Source: Saccoglossus kowalevskii
Taxonomy: Eukaryota > Hemichordata > Enteropneusta > Harrimaniidae
DNA length: 49,309 nt
Assembly: GCF_000003605.2 (NCBI RefSeq)
Contig: NW_003132853.1
Span: 219,831-269,139, forward strand
Direction of reading: 5' to 3'
Part shown: one piece after another, positions 37,443 through 47,788 of the stretch
Numbering within the stretch: position 1 is the first letter of the stretch
Layout of the letters: each line of letters begins with the position of its first letter
Translations under genes and position numbers: made by a program
The notes under the pieces: generated by a model
Seen by the model: the letters and a program-made list of their open reading frames with translations, nothing else
Told to the model about the DNA's origin: nothing
Database searches by the model: none

Positions 37443-40400
37443 TAGAGCTAACGCATTATATCTTCAGATCGCAGGACACGTGACTATGGCTCACCACGTG
37501 ATTTCGCCCAAATATTAAAAAGGCAATATGAGGAACTTCGATACTGAATGGTAATGAAAGCATGCTATTGTTTTGATTTATGATTACAATTGTACAAAAA
37601 CTGGTGTTAGTTTGCTAAGTTTCTGAGCATGCGCTTTGCATTACATATACGTACTGTTAATGGAAAGTGACTACATTGCCTCTTAAGAGCAATCGACATA
37701 CTTTATGATGCATTGGGTAAATCCTGTATATTTCAGTTACGCACTTATTTAATAATTAATTCTAAATAACAATTTTATAGATGTTCAAAATGTCGACAAT
37801 TGGTTTGCAAGGACAAGTTTTTTTCAACGAATAAAGACACATTTGTGTAGGATATATAACCTATTATGCGTATTACACTGAGTACAATGTTTGACGAAAT
37901 ACTACTGCATCATTTACATGAACTATGCAGCACCCCATAAGCCACACCAACTAATTACTATTTTGAACCCAATTTATGCGGAAAATCGACAACACTGTGA
38001 GATTGACGTTACTTTGTCTAACATTGTTTCGGGGAAAAGATCCTGATGTCAACTTAGATAATGAGACTGAATGTATATACAGTGAACAGCCCTCGTTGTA
38101 AAGCAAGTGAATTATTATTTTGCATATCATACATCGAATAGAATACTTCAGTTATAGTTACTTCCGGTCCCGGATTTGGCCGAGCGATTTACCAGATGTA
38201 TGTCGCAATGATAACACGTTCAACAGACGGAATATGTGCACTGGATGTGAGTGAGACGGTACACTTGCCACATACCTCATCCATGCTCATATTTCTGACA
38301 GTTGAAAAGCTTTTTACCAGTCTTGTGTGGTATTTTTTATTTATCTCCTCCATCCCTGGGGTTGAAATCAGTTACTAAGCAACGTGTTCTTACAGTGTAG
38401 TCGTCCGTCACTGTGTCACCAAATACATAAGTATATTTCAACAACTTCCAATAAATAAAATGTACTATGTAGACTGCTGTGCACGTGCGTAGAATGTTTA
38501 AATTTAGATACAATTGAGACGTATTATAGGTTGTATATTTCAAATAACCTATTAATCAATAAAATATATGAGTATATATACAGATGGATACACAAATATA
38601 ATAAATAATTCAGCACAATTGGTATATTAATTCAAATCCTCTAAAAACACAAATTATGTGAACAATTTCGGAATAAATTAAAACTGGCACGTACCCGTAA
38701 TTCCATTCGCATGCGTGATCGCGCGGTCTATTATTCTATCTAAAAATACATTTGTATGCGCAATGACTGACAAAGTGATCTATTAAACATAATACATCGT
38801 GCAGATTAACAAAAGATAGTATTAAACTCATTCTTGGTCGATACTTTTTTTTTTAAATTTAGCTTATACCTAAATCTTGATTCGTTTACTGTCTATAGTA
38901 ACAGCTTTCTTTTAAATACACGTCAACGGGCGCTGTTAGGAAGTACATTATTGTCGCGCTCCACATCGAAAAGTACATTGACATTTCCATATTCTGGTTT
39001 CACAGATAAAAACGAATAGCTGATGATAGAGGGCGGCATGTAGCAGTACACATACATATGTGGTGTGTTTTCAATGGAATTATTAAAACAAAGTTAAGGT
39101 ATTTTTCTACAATTAAAAATAGACATAAATTCTGGAAATTTAGTAAGACGGGTTTAGTTACTGTAATGTTCAAAATTCTGAAATAAAAGCTCATGGTCAC
39201 CTAACTAATTTTTCCACAAACGATATCGAAAATTGATGCGTTTTTGAGTGGTTTACAATAGGTTTCTGTGACAGAAACAGTTCATCATATATCAACATTG
39301 TGTTCAGTGATCTATGCTAAACAAATGATATGTAAGGTTATAAAGGATACATATGAATGTCACGAACAATCAATTCTGAATATTAGTATCACAGGAATAA
39401 TGTGTTTACATGGAAAATGTTCCAATATGACCACTTTTTAGATTATTTTGCATATGTTTTTTTTTAAAAACATCTCAGTAAAAACGTTAAATATGACTGA
39501 CGCGACGGTGCATGTATGTGATTCATCACACAATAATGTTTGAATGATCTACTGTGATCATTTTTTATGATTTAATGGTAGAAAATCATACATTGTGTAT
39601 TTGTGTCTAGTTTTACTAGGATCTGTTTACAAGAATTCGTTACAATTAGTTGTAGTACCCCAACGTAATTTCTTTTATTTTGTAAACAACTTGTTTGCAC
39701 GGATCATTTCAATACTTTGATTAATATACGTAATTGAATACGAGAAGTAACTAACCACGATCCACGTTTTGTGAGTGTTATTTCAGTGAAGAATAACATT
39801 TCGACAAGTTAACGACGTTTATTTTGGTGAATATTTGTAAATATTTATATAGCCTAATAGATGAAAGTTGTGGTGTGCGTTCTTTACACCGAGGGTCGGG
39901 GTGGCACTCTTATTTAATGTACACTATACATGAATGTAAACAAATACATTGCATTAACTTTTACTACCTCTGTACAAAATGTCTTCCTCAATTATACAAT
40001 AAACTTAGCTAAAATGTATGATATATCAGTGCCCACTGCGTTTCTTAAATCCAACCATTACTACTCCGTGTCCGGTCGGTGTTTTTGTTGACAGTTGTTG
40101 TTGTTGTGGTGTTGGTTGCTATGACATTTGCGGACTGACACAAGGCTACTATCATGCCACGGTTCTGAAATACAAGTAAGAAAAAAAGCGTATTATTGTT
40201 TACTCTAGCACATCATTTCGTACTTTCATTACTGTCATGCTATATATAGCTACGCTTTGACCAACCGCTGATGTACAAAAATATAAACACGCGCGTTAAA
40301 ATAATCACTGTCATCTTGCCGCGTCATGTTCTATGTGAGTCCCACATTACGTATACAACGCGCGTGATATAATATGTCTATTTACACGATATTTGAACGC

Positions 40401-41179
40401 GCATTACACGATCACTTTGACGATACAACACTGTATATGATATGCCGTATACCTCGGCAGTGCCCCAGCTGATGACGATCATCAGGCGACAAGTCTGTGC
40501 CACTCAGTGAATAAGGAGGATGTACATGATTGGAGAATCCAATAGAAACCCATACCACATGTTAGTCTGGCACCTAATGGCTCAGTCATTTTAACATTAT
40601 TATTTTAGGTCACATATGTTGCACATTTTATCGTTTTGTATATGTCCAGTATCACGCCTTCTCGTCAGTTGTTGTCATAGTAACTACATGTATAACAGAT
40701 GAGGTTGAAACTCGCAATATGTGTATCGACTGTTTTTTTGTCGGATTTTGTTTATTTTCAGCTGAATTCAGAAAGTGTGCGATAAATGAAATAGTTATCA
40801 CAACAAACTACCTTATCTCACACGTCAGATCTGATGATTATATATCGCCACCAACGGCAGAAACGGCATTTCCACAATATCGATAAATGCGAATGAATCG
40901 AACATTGATAAAAGCAATACGTATGGCAAATACTGAAAAAAGACAGTTGTTAATTATTTGCAGCCGATTTGCACGTTAATTCAAATCGTTTTAAAAATAT
41001 CATATATTAGACCAAATATGAAATACTCGACTGTATGCTAGAATGTTGGCATAACAACAATCTGACGCCACGGCCGCCAAATAAGTAGCTTTCGTAAATT
41101 GCGTGCACCTGCGAAGATTCTCTTTCTAATTGCATGCATTTTATATTGGACATCTGAAACAGATAATGATAACGCCTCG

Positions 41180-41193
41180 CCACTAGAGGGCGC
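41180..41193 (+). promoter_or_regulatory. CTCF-type core site CCACTAGAGGGCGC
   Basis: Matches the conserved animal CTCF core (CCASYAGRKGGCRS) at every position. It lies between the two genes, about 8.4 kb upstream of the MTCL-like start and 3.2 kb past the GPCR stop. Occupancy is not shown. Confidence 0.5.
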
Positions 41194-41951
41194 AGCTTAC
41201 AGGAAGTGGATTCTTCGTCCACATTTCAACATTTTTTGTTTTCTACTACTCCAATGTATTTGTACTAAAACATGCGTTATACTGTCACCTCATGATTATT
41301 ACTGTCATTATTAATATTTTTTCTTATTTAATATCTGAATCATAACCTTAACAACACTTGAAATTCGAGTAATACGTAAATTACGCGAATAATGAAGTAA
41401 ATCGTGCTCGTGCATTTATTACCCTCAAGGAAGTCGTTAGACGTCATCAAGAGTCGGGCCATGTTAGTAATTTAAAATTTGCATTACGCTATCCCGGGAA
41501 TCGAGTTTTGTTTTATAGCAGTAGAAATACAGGCATTTAAAAGTAATCGAGAAAAAACAGTTTCGTTTTCCTGTTGCATACTACAAGAAATTAATTATTG
41601 ATTAATTATCAATTAATTGTGGTTAATTAAGTCAGCGGTAATTGTTATAACACGCGTTTACCGGTTTACTCGGCTTGTGGAGACATTTCAAGCAGGCGAG
41701 TAAAGTCATCTTGCATCAACTATTGCCCACAAATACTCTCCTACCTCTTTTTTTATTCAAGGAACGGTCACACTGCTTAACAGTCAAAGGATATGATTTA
41801 TAATGCCACCTGAAAATTTATCAGATCTCCACAAAGCCGTTAATTTCTCAAATATAGTATATGTAATCGCACGAGTCAATGTGTGTGTTATGATTGCAGA
41901 TGACTCACAAATGGAGTTTAAAAGTGTCGAACGATAATGAGTTGCGGCTGC

Positions 41952-41976
41952 AAAAAAAAAAAAAAAAAAAAAAAAA
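41952..41976. repeat. Run of 25 A
   Basis: Homopolymer in GGCTGC-A25-CGG. It could be the tail of an old retroposed copy, but no source sequence is recognised next to it. Confidence 0.9.
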
Positions 41977-42239
41977 CGGAAAAGATACAACAGTTGCTTG
42001 AATACAGGGATACTCAATATAAATTAAAAAGAATCAAATATATTCCCTGTCATTCGGTAATTGACAAAACGATGCCTACCTCGTAATAATTTAAGGTATT
42101 AATTATCAGATTATGCGTATATTTGCAGCGTACATATAGTTTTGTTGTTTGAGCTGTATAGTTTGGATTTAAAGCGCCACCCTTGATCTTAGTTTTCGAT
42201 TTAGAACGCGCGGCGTTTACTATAATCATTTGTATAAAA

Positions 42240-42620
42240 AACGTAGCGCTACTAGATTCTCTTATACTAAGTGTTGTGTTCACAAGTTTCTCTTTTTTAT
42301 TATCCCTTTTTTTTACTAAGATTGATGTTGTAAGATTATATGGTACTATGTGAAATGCTTTAGAATTATTTCGTACTATGTGCAGTGTTTTAAGATTCTT
42401 TTGCACTAAATGTGGTGTTTACGAGATTTCTTTGCACTGAGTGGTGGGTTCACAAAATTTACTAGATTCTTTAGTGTAATTGTTACAATTTTTTTTTCTA
42501 AGTGTGGCATTTACAATGTTTTTTAATCCACAAAAGTGCTGTAGGTATGACGTTTACAAGATTTCATATTACAAAAGTCATGTTCACTAGATACCTTTGC
42601 ACTAAGTGTGCCGTTTATAA
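42240..42620. repeat. Degenerate tandem repeat, about 31-bp unit
   Basis: Units resemble TTTGCACTAAGTGTGGTGTT followed by TACAAGATTCT. Three successive units of 31 bp are clear at about 42338-42430; others are decayed. It creates the 118-codon open frame on the minus strand here. Confidence 0.7.
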
Positions 42621-42621
42621 G

Positions 42622-42622
<1 letters not shown>

Positions 42623-42656
<34 letters not shown>
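42623..42656. repeat. (TA)n microsatellite
   Basis: Uninterrupted TA dinucleotides directly after the 31-bp repeats. Confidence 0.95.
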
Positions 42657-42659
<3 letters not shown>

Positions 42660-44379
42660 CCGAATGAATATCAAAATCAAAATAAATTGAAAACAAACAA
42701 ATAATGTCATGCAAACGCAACATTTATTTTAAAATGATTACAAAATAAGAAACATATAAATTTAATATACAATATTCACATTCTTTAAAAAATCCCCAAA
42801 ATTATAATTGATACTAAAACACGCAAACACAGTTAACGATTTACCACATTGTCATGCATATTACGTTTTTACAACATTCTTTAAATATACATTTGTACAC
42901 AGCGAATGTTGGATAACAAATGATCAGCAAAATCTTGCGTTCTTTTGTGAAAATCGTTGCCAATAAATTATGTTAACAGCGATACATTTTTAAGATCAAC
43001 GGCAGCAATGGATGGGAACGACGTTTACTAGGACCGAACACTGCGCACGCGCGCAAAAATTAAGTAAGCGCGAAGGACTATAAATAAGGTATAACATGAC
43101 CTGTCGGTTCATTTACGTCTGTTGTCAGTAAATAAACAACACCCTGGTTGGGACAATGTGAAGGGATATTGTAGTAACCCAACCCTGACAAATCATTTTT
43201 TACAAACGATAACCGCACAACATCCGACAGTTTGTATACACTAAGTACGCAAGTGTACACTTATATCCATGATTTAATGTGATTAGAATCAACCTATACT
43301 AATTTACTGGTTTTTTTATACACACAGGATATCGTGTACAAAAAGTGGCGCTAATGGGAATGTCTGCACTAGCAACCACAGAACGCAAAAAGGTCGTTCA
43401 TATTCGAGCTATCTCTTTTCATAGTGTAACGTGTAAATTTTAATTTAGGCGCAAGTTGTAAATTTTTCTTATTTTTCTTACCAAGTACAAACAAAACAAA
43501 ATGAACATTGTAGAACTATTTTCTTCGGTTTGAGTGAAAAGTACTGCGGCGGCCTTTCATTTTTTAAATGTGGATATTATATTTGAGCATGTTTGTTATT
43601 ATATCTTGATAAGACAATAGACCATGATGTACAATGAAATAGACTACTATTCTGGCAGTAAACATGGCAGTATTTATAAAATGGAATAATTTAGTGCACG
43701 TGCGAATTTAGCATAAAACTAGAATGTAAAAGTCAAGGAAATCCGACGATATGTTAAATGTGAACAAAGCCGTGCGACCAATAAAAAAATATTCGCTGGT
43801 TTCTGGACACGTGGTATTCTATTCGATTGCGTCAGTAATTCAAAGTCGGGTCACGACACATGCATGCATCCAGATGTGAACTGATATATGTGACTAGTGA
43901 TAATAGCAGACGGAACACAACGGACATCTTAACAATCGTATTCAATTACGTAACACGCAAATGATCTTTTAGTGCTCCACAACATATTGATTTCTCACTG
44001 TCTCAATGCATTTAGTAATATATTCATATAATATTACAGAACTAAACAAGAATTGTTTTCAACGTTATCCTTAAGTTCTGGACGTTTTTAGTAACGTGAA
44101 AACTAAAATAAAAATGAAACAAGTGATACAAATTAATTAAGGAATAAATAAATAAATAATAATTTAATTTGACACAAACTTGTCCTTCCCTTAGCTTGCC
44201 TAACATTCCACAACAACATGTAACCACTTTACTCAAACACAGGTACATACAAACACTGACGTTCCCGCCAAAACAAGTGTTCATTGTAGTAAGTTAATGC
44301 CACTACAAGTTTTGCAAAGTAGAACTTATGAGCATCGTCTGCACACTTTTAGCGAGAACGTCAACAATTATTATTGTTA

Positions 44380-44661
44380 TTAAACGCTAGTTACTCTCAT
44401 AGAAATCTCGGTAGATTTAGTCTTGCTGGTACTTGTCGAGGGCGTCACGCCAGTCTGACCTCGTTTCTGTTTCACCCGCCTTTTCTTGGCGCGGACCTTA
44501 CGCTGCCACATGCGCACGACACGCTTGTTGCACGTGAATGCAAAGAAGATGAATACACCCTGCGTCGAGTTGAGAATGATGAAGAGATACCAGAAGCCCG
44601 GAAGAGCAGTGAAGGCCCCTATAAAACCAAATATCCATGTGAAACCCATGATTGTCGATAG
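44380..44661 (-). CDS. GPCR final coding exon: TM6-TM7 and basic cytoplasmic tail
   Basis: Seen: a TTTTTTCAG acceptor precedes 44661, and the phase-0 frame begins LSTIMGFTWIFGF, completing TM6. A second hydrophobic helix, around YLFIILNSTQGVFIFF, is TM7. A 30-40 residue tail rich in Lys and Arg, then Ser and Thr, follows, and the frame ends at TAA (44382-44380). The WIFGF and LNSTQGVFIF pieces are typical of TM6 and TM7 in class B/adhesion/methuselah receptors. The upstream exon also ends in phase 0, so the join is seamless. The Ser/Thr-rich end could be phosphorylated, but that is inference only. Confidence 0.85.
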   Translation of the reverse strand, partial: LSTIMGFTWIFGFIGAFTALPGFWYLFIILNSTQGVFIFFAFTCNKRVVRMWQRKVRAKKRRVKQKRGQTGVTPSTSTSKTKSTEISMRVTSV

Positions 44662-44894
44662 CTGAAAAAATCAAACAATTTAAAAGACTTATAAGTAAAA
44701 GAAACATTTGTTGACTTTGGTGGAATGCAAAATTTACTCTTGATACACGTTTGTGTTGCATAATATGATATGACGAGACTACACTAAAGTACATAGTACA
44801 GCAATTGTGTGAACTGAGGTCGAGTTGGCACCATATCATGAATGAAAGGGTGAAATTGCGAGTGAAAAGTTTGTGTATATTCTAGTGTACCCAC
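44662..44894 (-). other. Intron of the GPCR gene (233 bp)
   Basis: It has a GTGGGT donor at its 5' end on the minus strand and a T-rich TTTTTTCAG acceptor at its 3' end. Translation through it gives an unrelated tail and a stop, whereas removing it joins TM6 in frame. Confidence 0.85.
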
Positions 44895-46673
44895 CTTTAT
44901 ATATAAGAGAAGCTGTCCTCTGATATTGCTAGCTTTAGTCTTCTTTGTTGCTTGTTGAGCAACTCTGGATGTTGACCAAATGGCGAATACTGTCCGAAGA
45001 AAATATACCAAATTGAACAGAATAATAATGGCGATTGGTACCATAAATGATACGATGAGAGAAACCGGATCTGCCAGCCAGCATGTATAGCCTGTCCCAT
45101 AGCCAATCAGCGTGCTAGTGGAGAAGTTCAGTATAATGCATATGAGAACTATTAGCGCAGGTGTTCCCCAAGCATACATCATGTATTTGTACAGTAACGC
45201 GTTCCTGTCGTTTGTGCCGTGCAGACGCACATTTCGACGAAAGGTCTGACAGATATCAAAGGCCATCACATTCATCCAGAAAAATGCGGCCAGCCACGAA
45301 TAGTGCAAGGTTATAGCGATGATGATACAGAATTCGTCACTATGCGATGAGGTGAACAATAAGAAAGATTGACCAACCAAAAGCGCTATAATCAAATTCA
45401 TGATGGTTTTGCCAGGTATATTTCGAAGGCTATGAAATACACAGTAAGTGGCCAATGACAGGAGAAGGAACAGAATAGAAAGGCAGCTACCTACAGCAGT
45501 AAGAATTGTCTGAGAAATTGAGTATTGAAAGAAAACAACTTGCCTCTGAGAGGTCATTGTTCCGTTTTGATTGAACGTATTACAGACATAAAGTGTCCCG
45601 TTTCTGATTTGAAATTCACCAGGCCCAAATATTGTCTCTGTTGGAGAGTAGTACATAGAATGATTGTACTCGCCTACAAACTCAATGTAGTTGCTACCCA
45701 GATTAACCAACGTGCATTCTATGAGCTGCGATTGATGATGAGAACTCTCGCAAACACCCACTATAACTATGTGTTCCCATGATACATTGCGATATGTGGA
45801 ATACATTTGCCAATGAGTATTCTGATCTTGATACCATATTCTTGTATCGTTAGAATAGAACATAGTTCCTTTGTCTGTCTCTTTTATTTCCTGAATAGTG
45901 TGAGTCATGATTCTGTGGTCGGAATCAGTGCACGTGTAATTACCATCTTTATTTGTTTCACCAATACTCACATACGTAATCGCAATCATTTTGTCTGAAT
46001 ACCAATTCTCGTATCTCAAGTTTTGCTCCAATGAAACCGCAAGTGAAGCAATATTTATGTGAGACACAGGGATAAAAAAAGAATAAACATATGAATAACT
46101 CGAAGTACTTAAAAAATGTTTTTCCGTATTTGAATACACTTCCAATGATGGGCTTGTCACATATTCCATTGGGATATTTAGAATATTAGTAAAAATAGAG
46201 GCCATATGATGTTCTATATTAAAGTCGTCTGATTTGGCAATGTGACTTTCCAGAAATGCAACAAGCTGCAAGAACCCTTCAGACCGGTTTTGCTCATCAG
46301 ACAACCTAACTGGAGCTGACATTATTTGGATACACGCTCCATCAGTCAACTCGAATCCCTGGGAGCAAGAGAGTTGGCGACACAAATTTGCCACTGGGTC
46401 ATAGACCTGATGCTCATCACAAGTCACGTGACTTTCCACGACTATGTCATCACCAGAGGTCAGGCGCAGTCCTGTATGGGAATTAAAATCCAACAACATA
46501 GAGAATGAAATACCCACGCCAGATATTCTTGCCCCATCAAATTCACCTCCGCAATGTATGTCATTCCTTACTCCTAGACACGTGGCACAATGTGGATTTT
46601 TGTACATGTTACCAGTTAGATCATGATACACCGTTGCACTATAGGACTGGCATGCTTTACTCATCTTTTCATC
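44895..46673 (-). CDS. Methuselah/adhesion-like (class B type) GPCR: rest of the ectodomain and TM1 to start of TM6
   Basis: Seen: an open frame ending at an AAG|GTGGGT donor in phase 0. Numbered from the Met codon at 46706 (in frame, but not the true start), it has a Cys-rich stretch (C19, C40, C43, C96, C109, C114, C125) with a VYDP...CRxLxCxxGF pattern, then about 260 residues with many N-glycosylation sequons. The membrane block follows: TM1 about 398-424, TM2 434-452, TM3 459-483, TM4 505-528, TM5 547-572. C460 at the top of TM3 and C542 in a TCWL motif of loop 2 form the usual class-B disulphide pair. No GPS cleavage motif (CxCxHLT type) is seen before TM1; NGTLYVC stands there, as in methuselah-type receptors. 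Inferred: plasma-membrane receptor, ligand unknown. It joins in phase with the exon at 44380-44661. Confidence 0.85.
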
Positions 46674-46682
46674 TCTATACAT
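46661..46682 (-). pseudogene. Reading-frame break inside the GPCR ectodomain
   Basis: The upstream frame reaches a TGA at 46663-46661. The downstream frame, shifted by 2 nt (equivalently -1), carries the continuing Cys-rich pattern from 46673 onward. No GT/AG pair nearby makes a plausible intron without deleting conserved cysteines. Comparison with the preceding internal repeat suggests a few codons plus one base are missing between the Cys codon at 46679-46681 and the Asp codon at 46671-46673. Confidence 0.6.
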
Positions 46683-47322
46683 TGCGAAACGATTATCTTC
46701 CCACATGGTTGTCGCAATGAATATGAAGAATTGTCCGCGGGGGAATAAAATATAAGGCAGATGTCCTTGATGAAGTTCACAACTGTTGACAGATTACCAC
46801 CAAAGTCAGGTTCTGAATCGCATAGAGGTTGCGCGACCCAAAATTCCACAAATGATTTCGCAATGTGGTGACACGCTGCACAGTAAACGTTCTTGTATAG
46901 ATTACCGTCAGGTCCAAATACAGGTACTTTCATCAACATATCCTGACTATTAATTCCTTCACATTGCTGTCGAATTGTTGCGTCTGCCCAGAATTCGGGG
47001 CATCTACTAACAAACCAAAACAGGGTTGAATCTTCGGTGCCGGGGTTCAAGCACTCAATATACTTTGATACATTCCTTTTCAACACTGTACTCATATCGT
47101 CTACTGAACCTATTCTGCCACCTAACATCTGTATTGAGTGAGTACACTCTAATTCATAGTCATAGCAACAGTCGCCATATTGTATGCATAGATCATCACA
47201 GCCACAATGCGTCAGGTTACTGATTCTTCCACAGCTCCCCTTACATGAATTACTTAATGTAGCATTGACATCGTGATTTGAACATATATTCATAGCTACT
47301 TCCATGGACTCTAGAAGTTGTC
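46674..47322 (-). CDS. GPCR N-terminal ectodomain exon with somatomedin-B domain, separated from the 7TM part by a frame break
   Basis: Seen: the exon begins after a TTTTAACATTTCAG acceptor. An eight-Cys block follows with SCKGxC, CGCDDLC, YGDCC and DYELEC spacing, which is the somatomedin-B signature. Next comes a Cys-rich segment with SRCPEFW, IRQQCEG and LYKNVYCAAC. The frame then runs through SLRQPCGKIIVSQC (Cys codon 46679-46681) and stops at 46661, overlapping the next open frame by a few dozen bases. Known: somatomedin-B modules are compact disulphide-knotted protein-binding domains, and they occur at the N-terminus of some invertebrate methuselah-like receptors. No signal peptide is present, so the start codon must be on an exon further right, beyond the tandem array or outside the window. 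The frame break may be a real inactivating deletion, an allele or an assembly error. Confidence 0.8.
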
Positions 47323-47324
47323 CT
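47323..47324 (-). other. Splice acceptor of the somatomedin-B exon
   Basis: The minus strand reads TGTGTTTTAACATTTCAG and then GACAACTTC. A pyrimidine-rich stretch precedes the AG. The ATG lying just before it (47341) is inside this acceptor context, so it is probably not the true start. Confidence 0.65.
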
Positions 47325-47788
47325 GAAATGTTAAAACACAAAGATAAGTTATTGATTTGTTTCGATCATATATTACAACAATTAACTTATGTCACTTTTC
47401 ACAAAATGAATCCATTTTATCAAAATGTTGATCAAAAATGCAGGGAGTAAGAAATTATATTAACTAATTTCAGAAAACACAGATGAAATAGGCATGTTGC
47501 TCTTATATTTTGGTGGGAAAAATTATGTCACTCAAAGCGTTAAATGAGTTGCTCAGGAAGTTTTAGTCTTTTTGTATTATTTACAATGCTAGCATTTCTC
47601 TGCATATCTGGTACAATTACATTGCAATCATTATAATTAAATAGAAAACATTTTGCGTTTTAACTTTCGTAACTACCCTTATCCCCCCAAAAAACAAACT
47701 ACATACTAACGACATATCGAATATAATTACGCATTGATGTAAATGGTGTATCATTACGTCATTACATCTGCTTTGGAATTACTTATTT
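47325..47788. other. Intron flank between the GPCR exon and the array
   Basis: AT-rich sequence with no open frame of note on either strand. It holds the upstream side of the acceptor and a short C-run near 47685. Nothing else is recognisable. Confidence 0.5.

Noticed and set aside
37415-37451. Helitron 3' end (hairpin followed by CTAA)
   Set aside because: The distance from hairpin to CTAA is only five bases, there is no TC 5' end, and the insertion site cannot be defined.
38170-38230. tRNA-like A box (TTTGGCCGAGCGATTTA)
   Set aside because: No matching acceptor stem, anticodon arm or proper B box follows; at most a decayed tRNA-derived fragment.
41110-41154. Possible 45-bp micro-exon on the minus strand flanked by CTGTTTCAG and GTGCAC
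   Set aside because: Splice-like signals this short are frequent by chance, and no neighbouring exon in the same phase was found.
42050-42406. 118-codon open frame on the minus strand
   Set aside because: Generated by the degenerate 31-bp tandem repeats.
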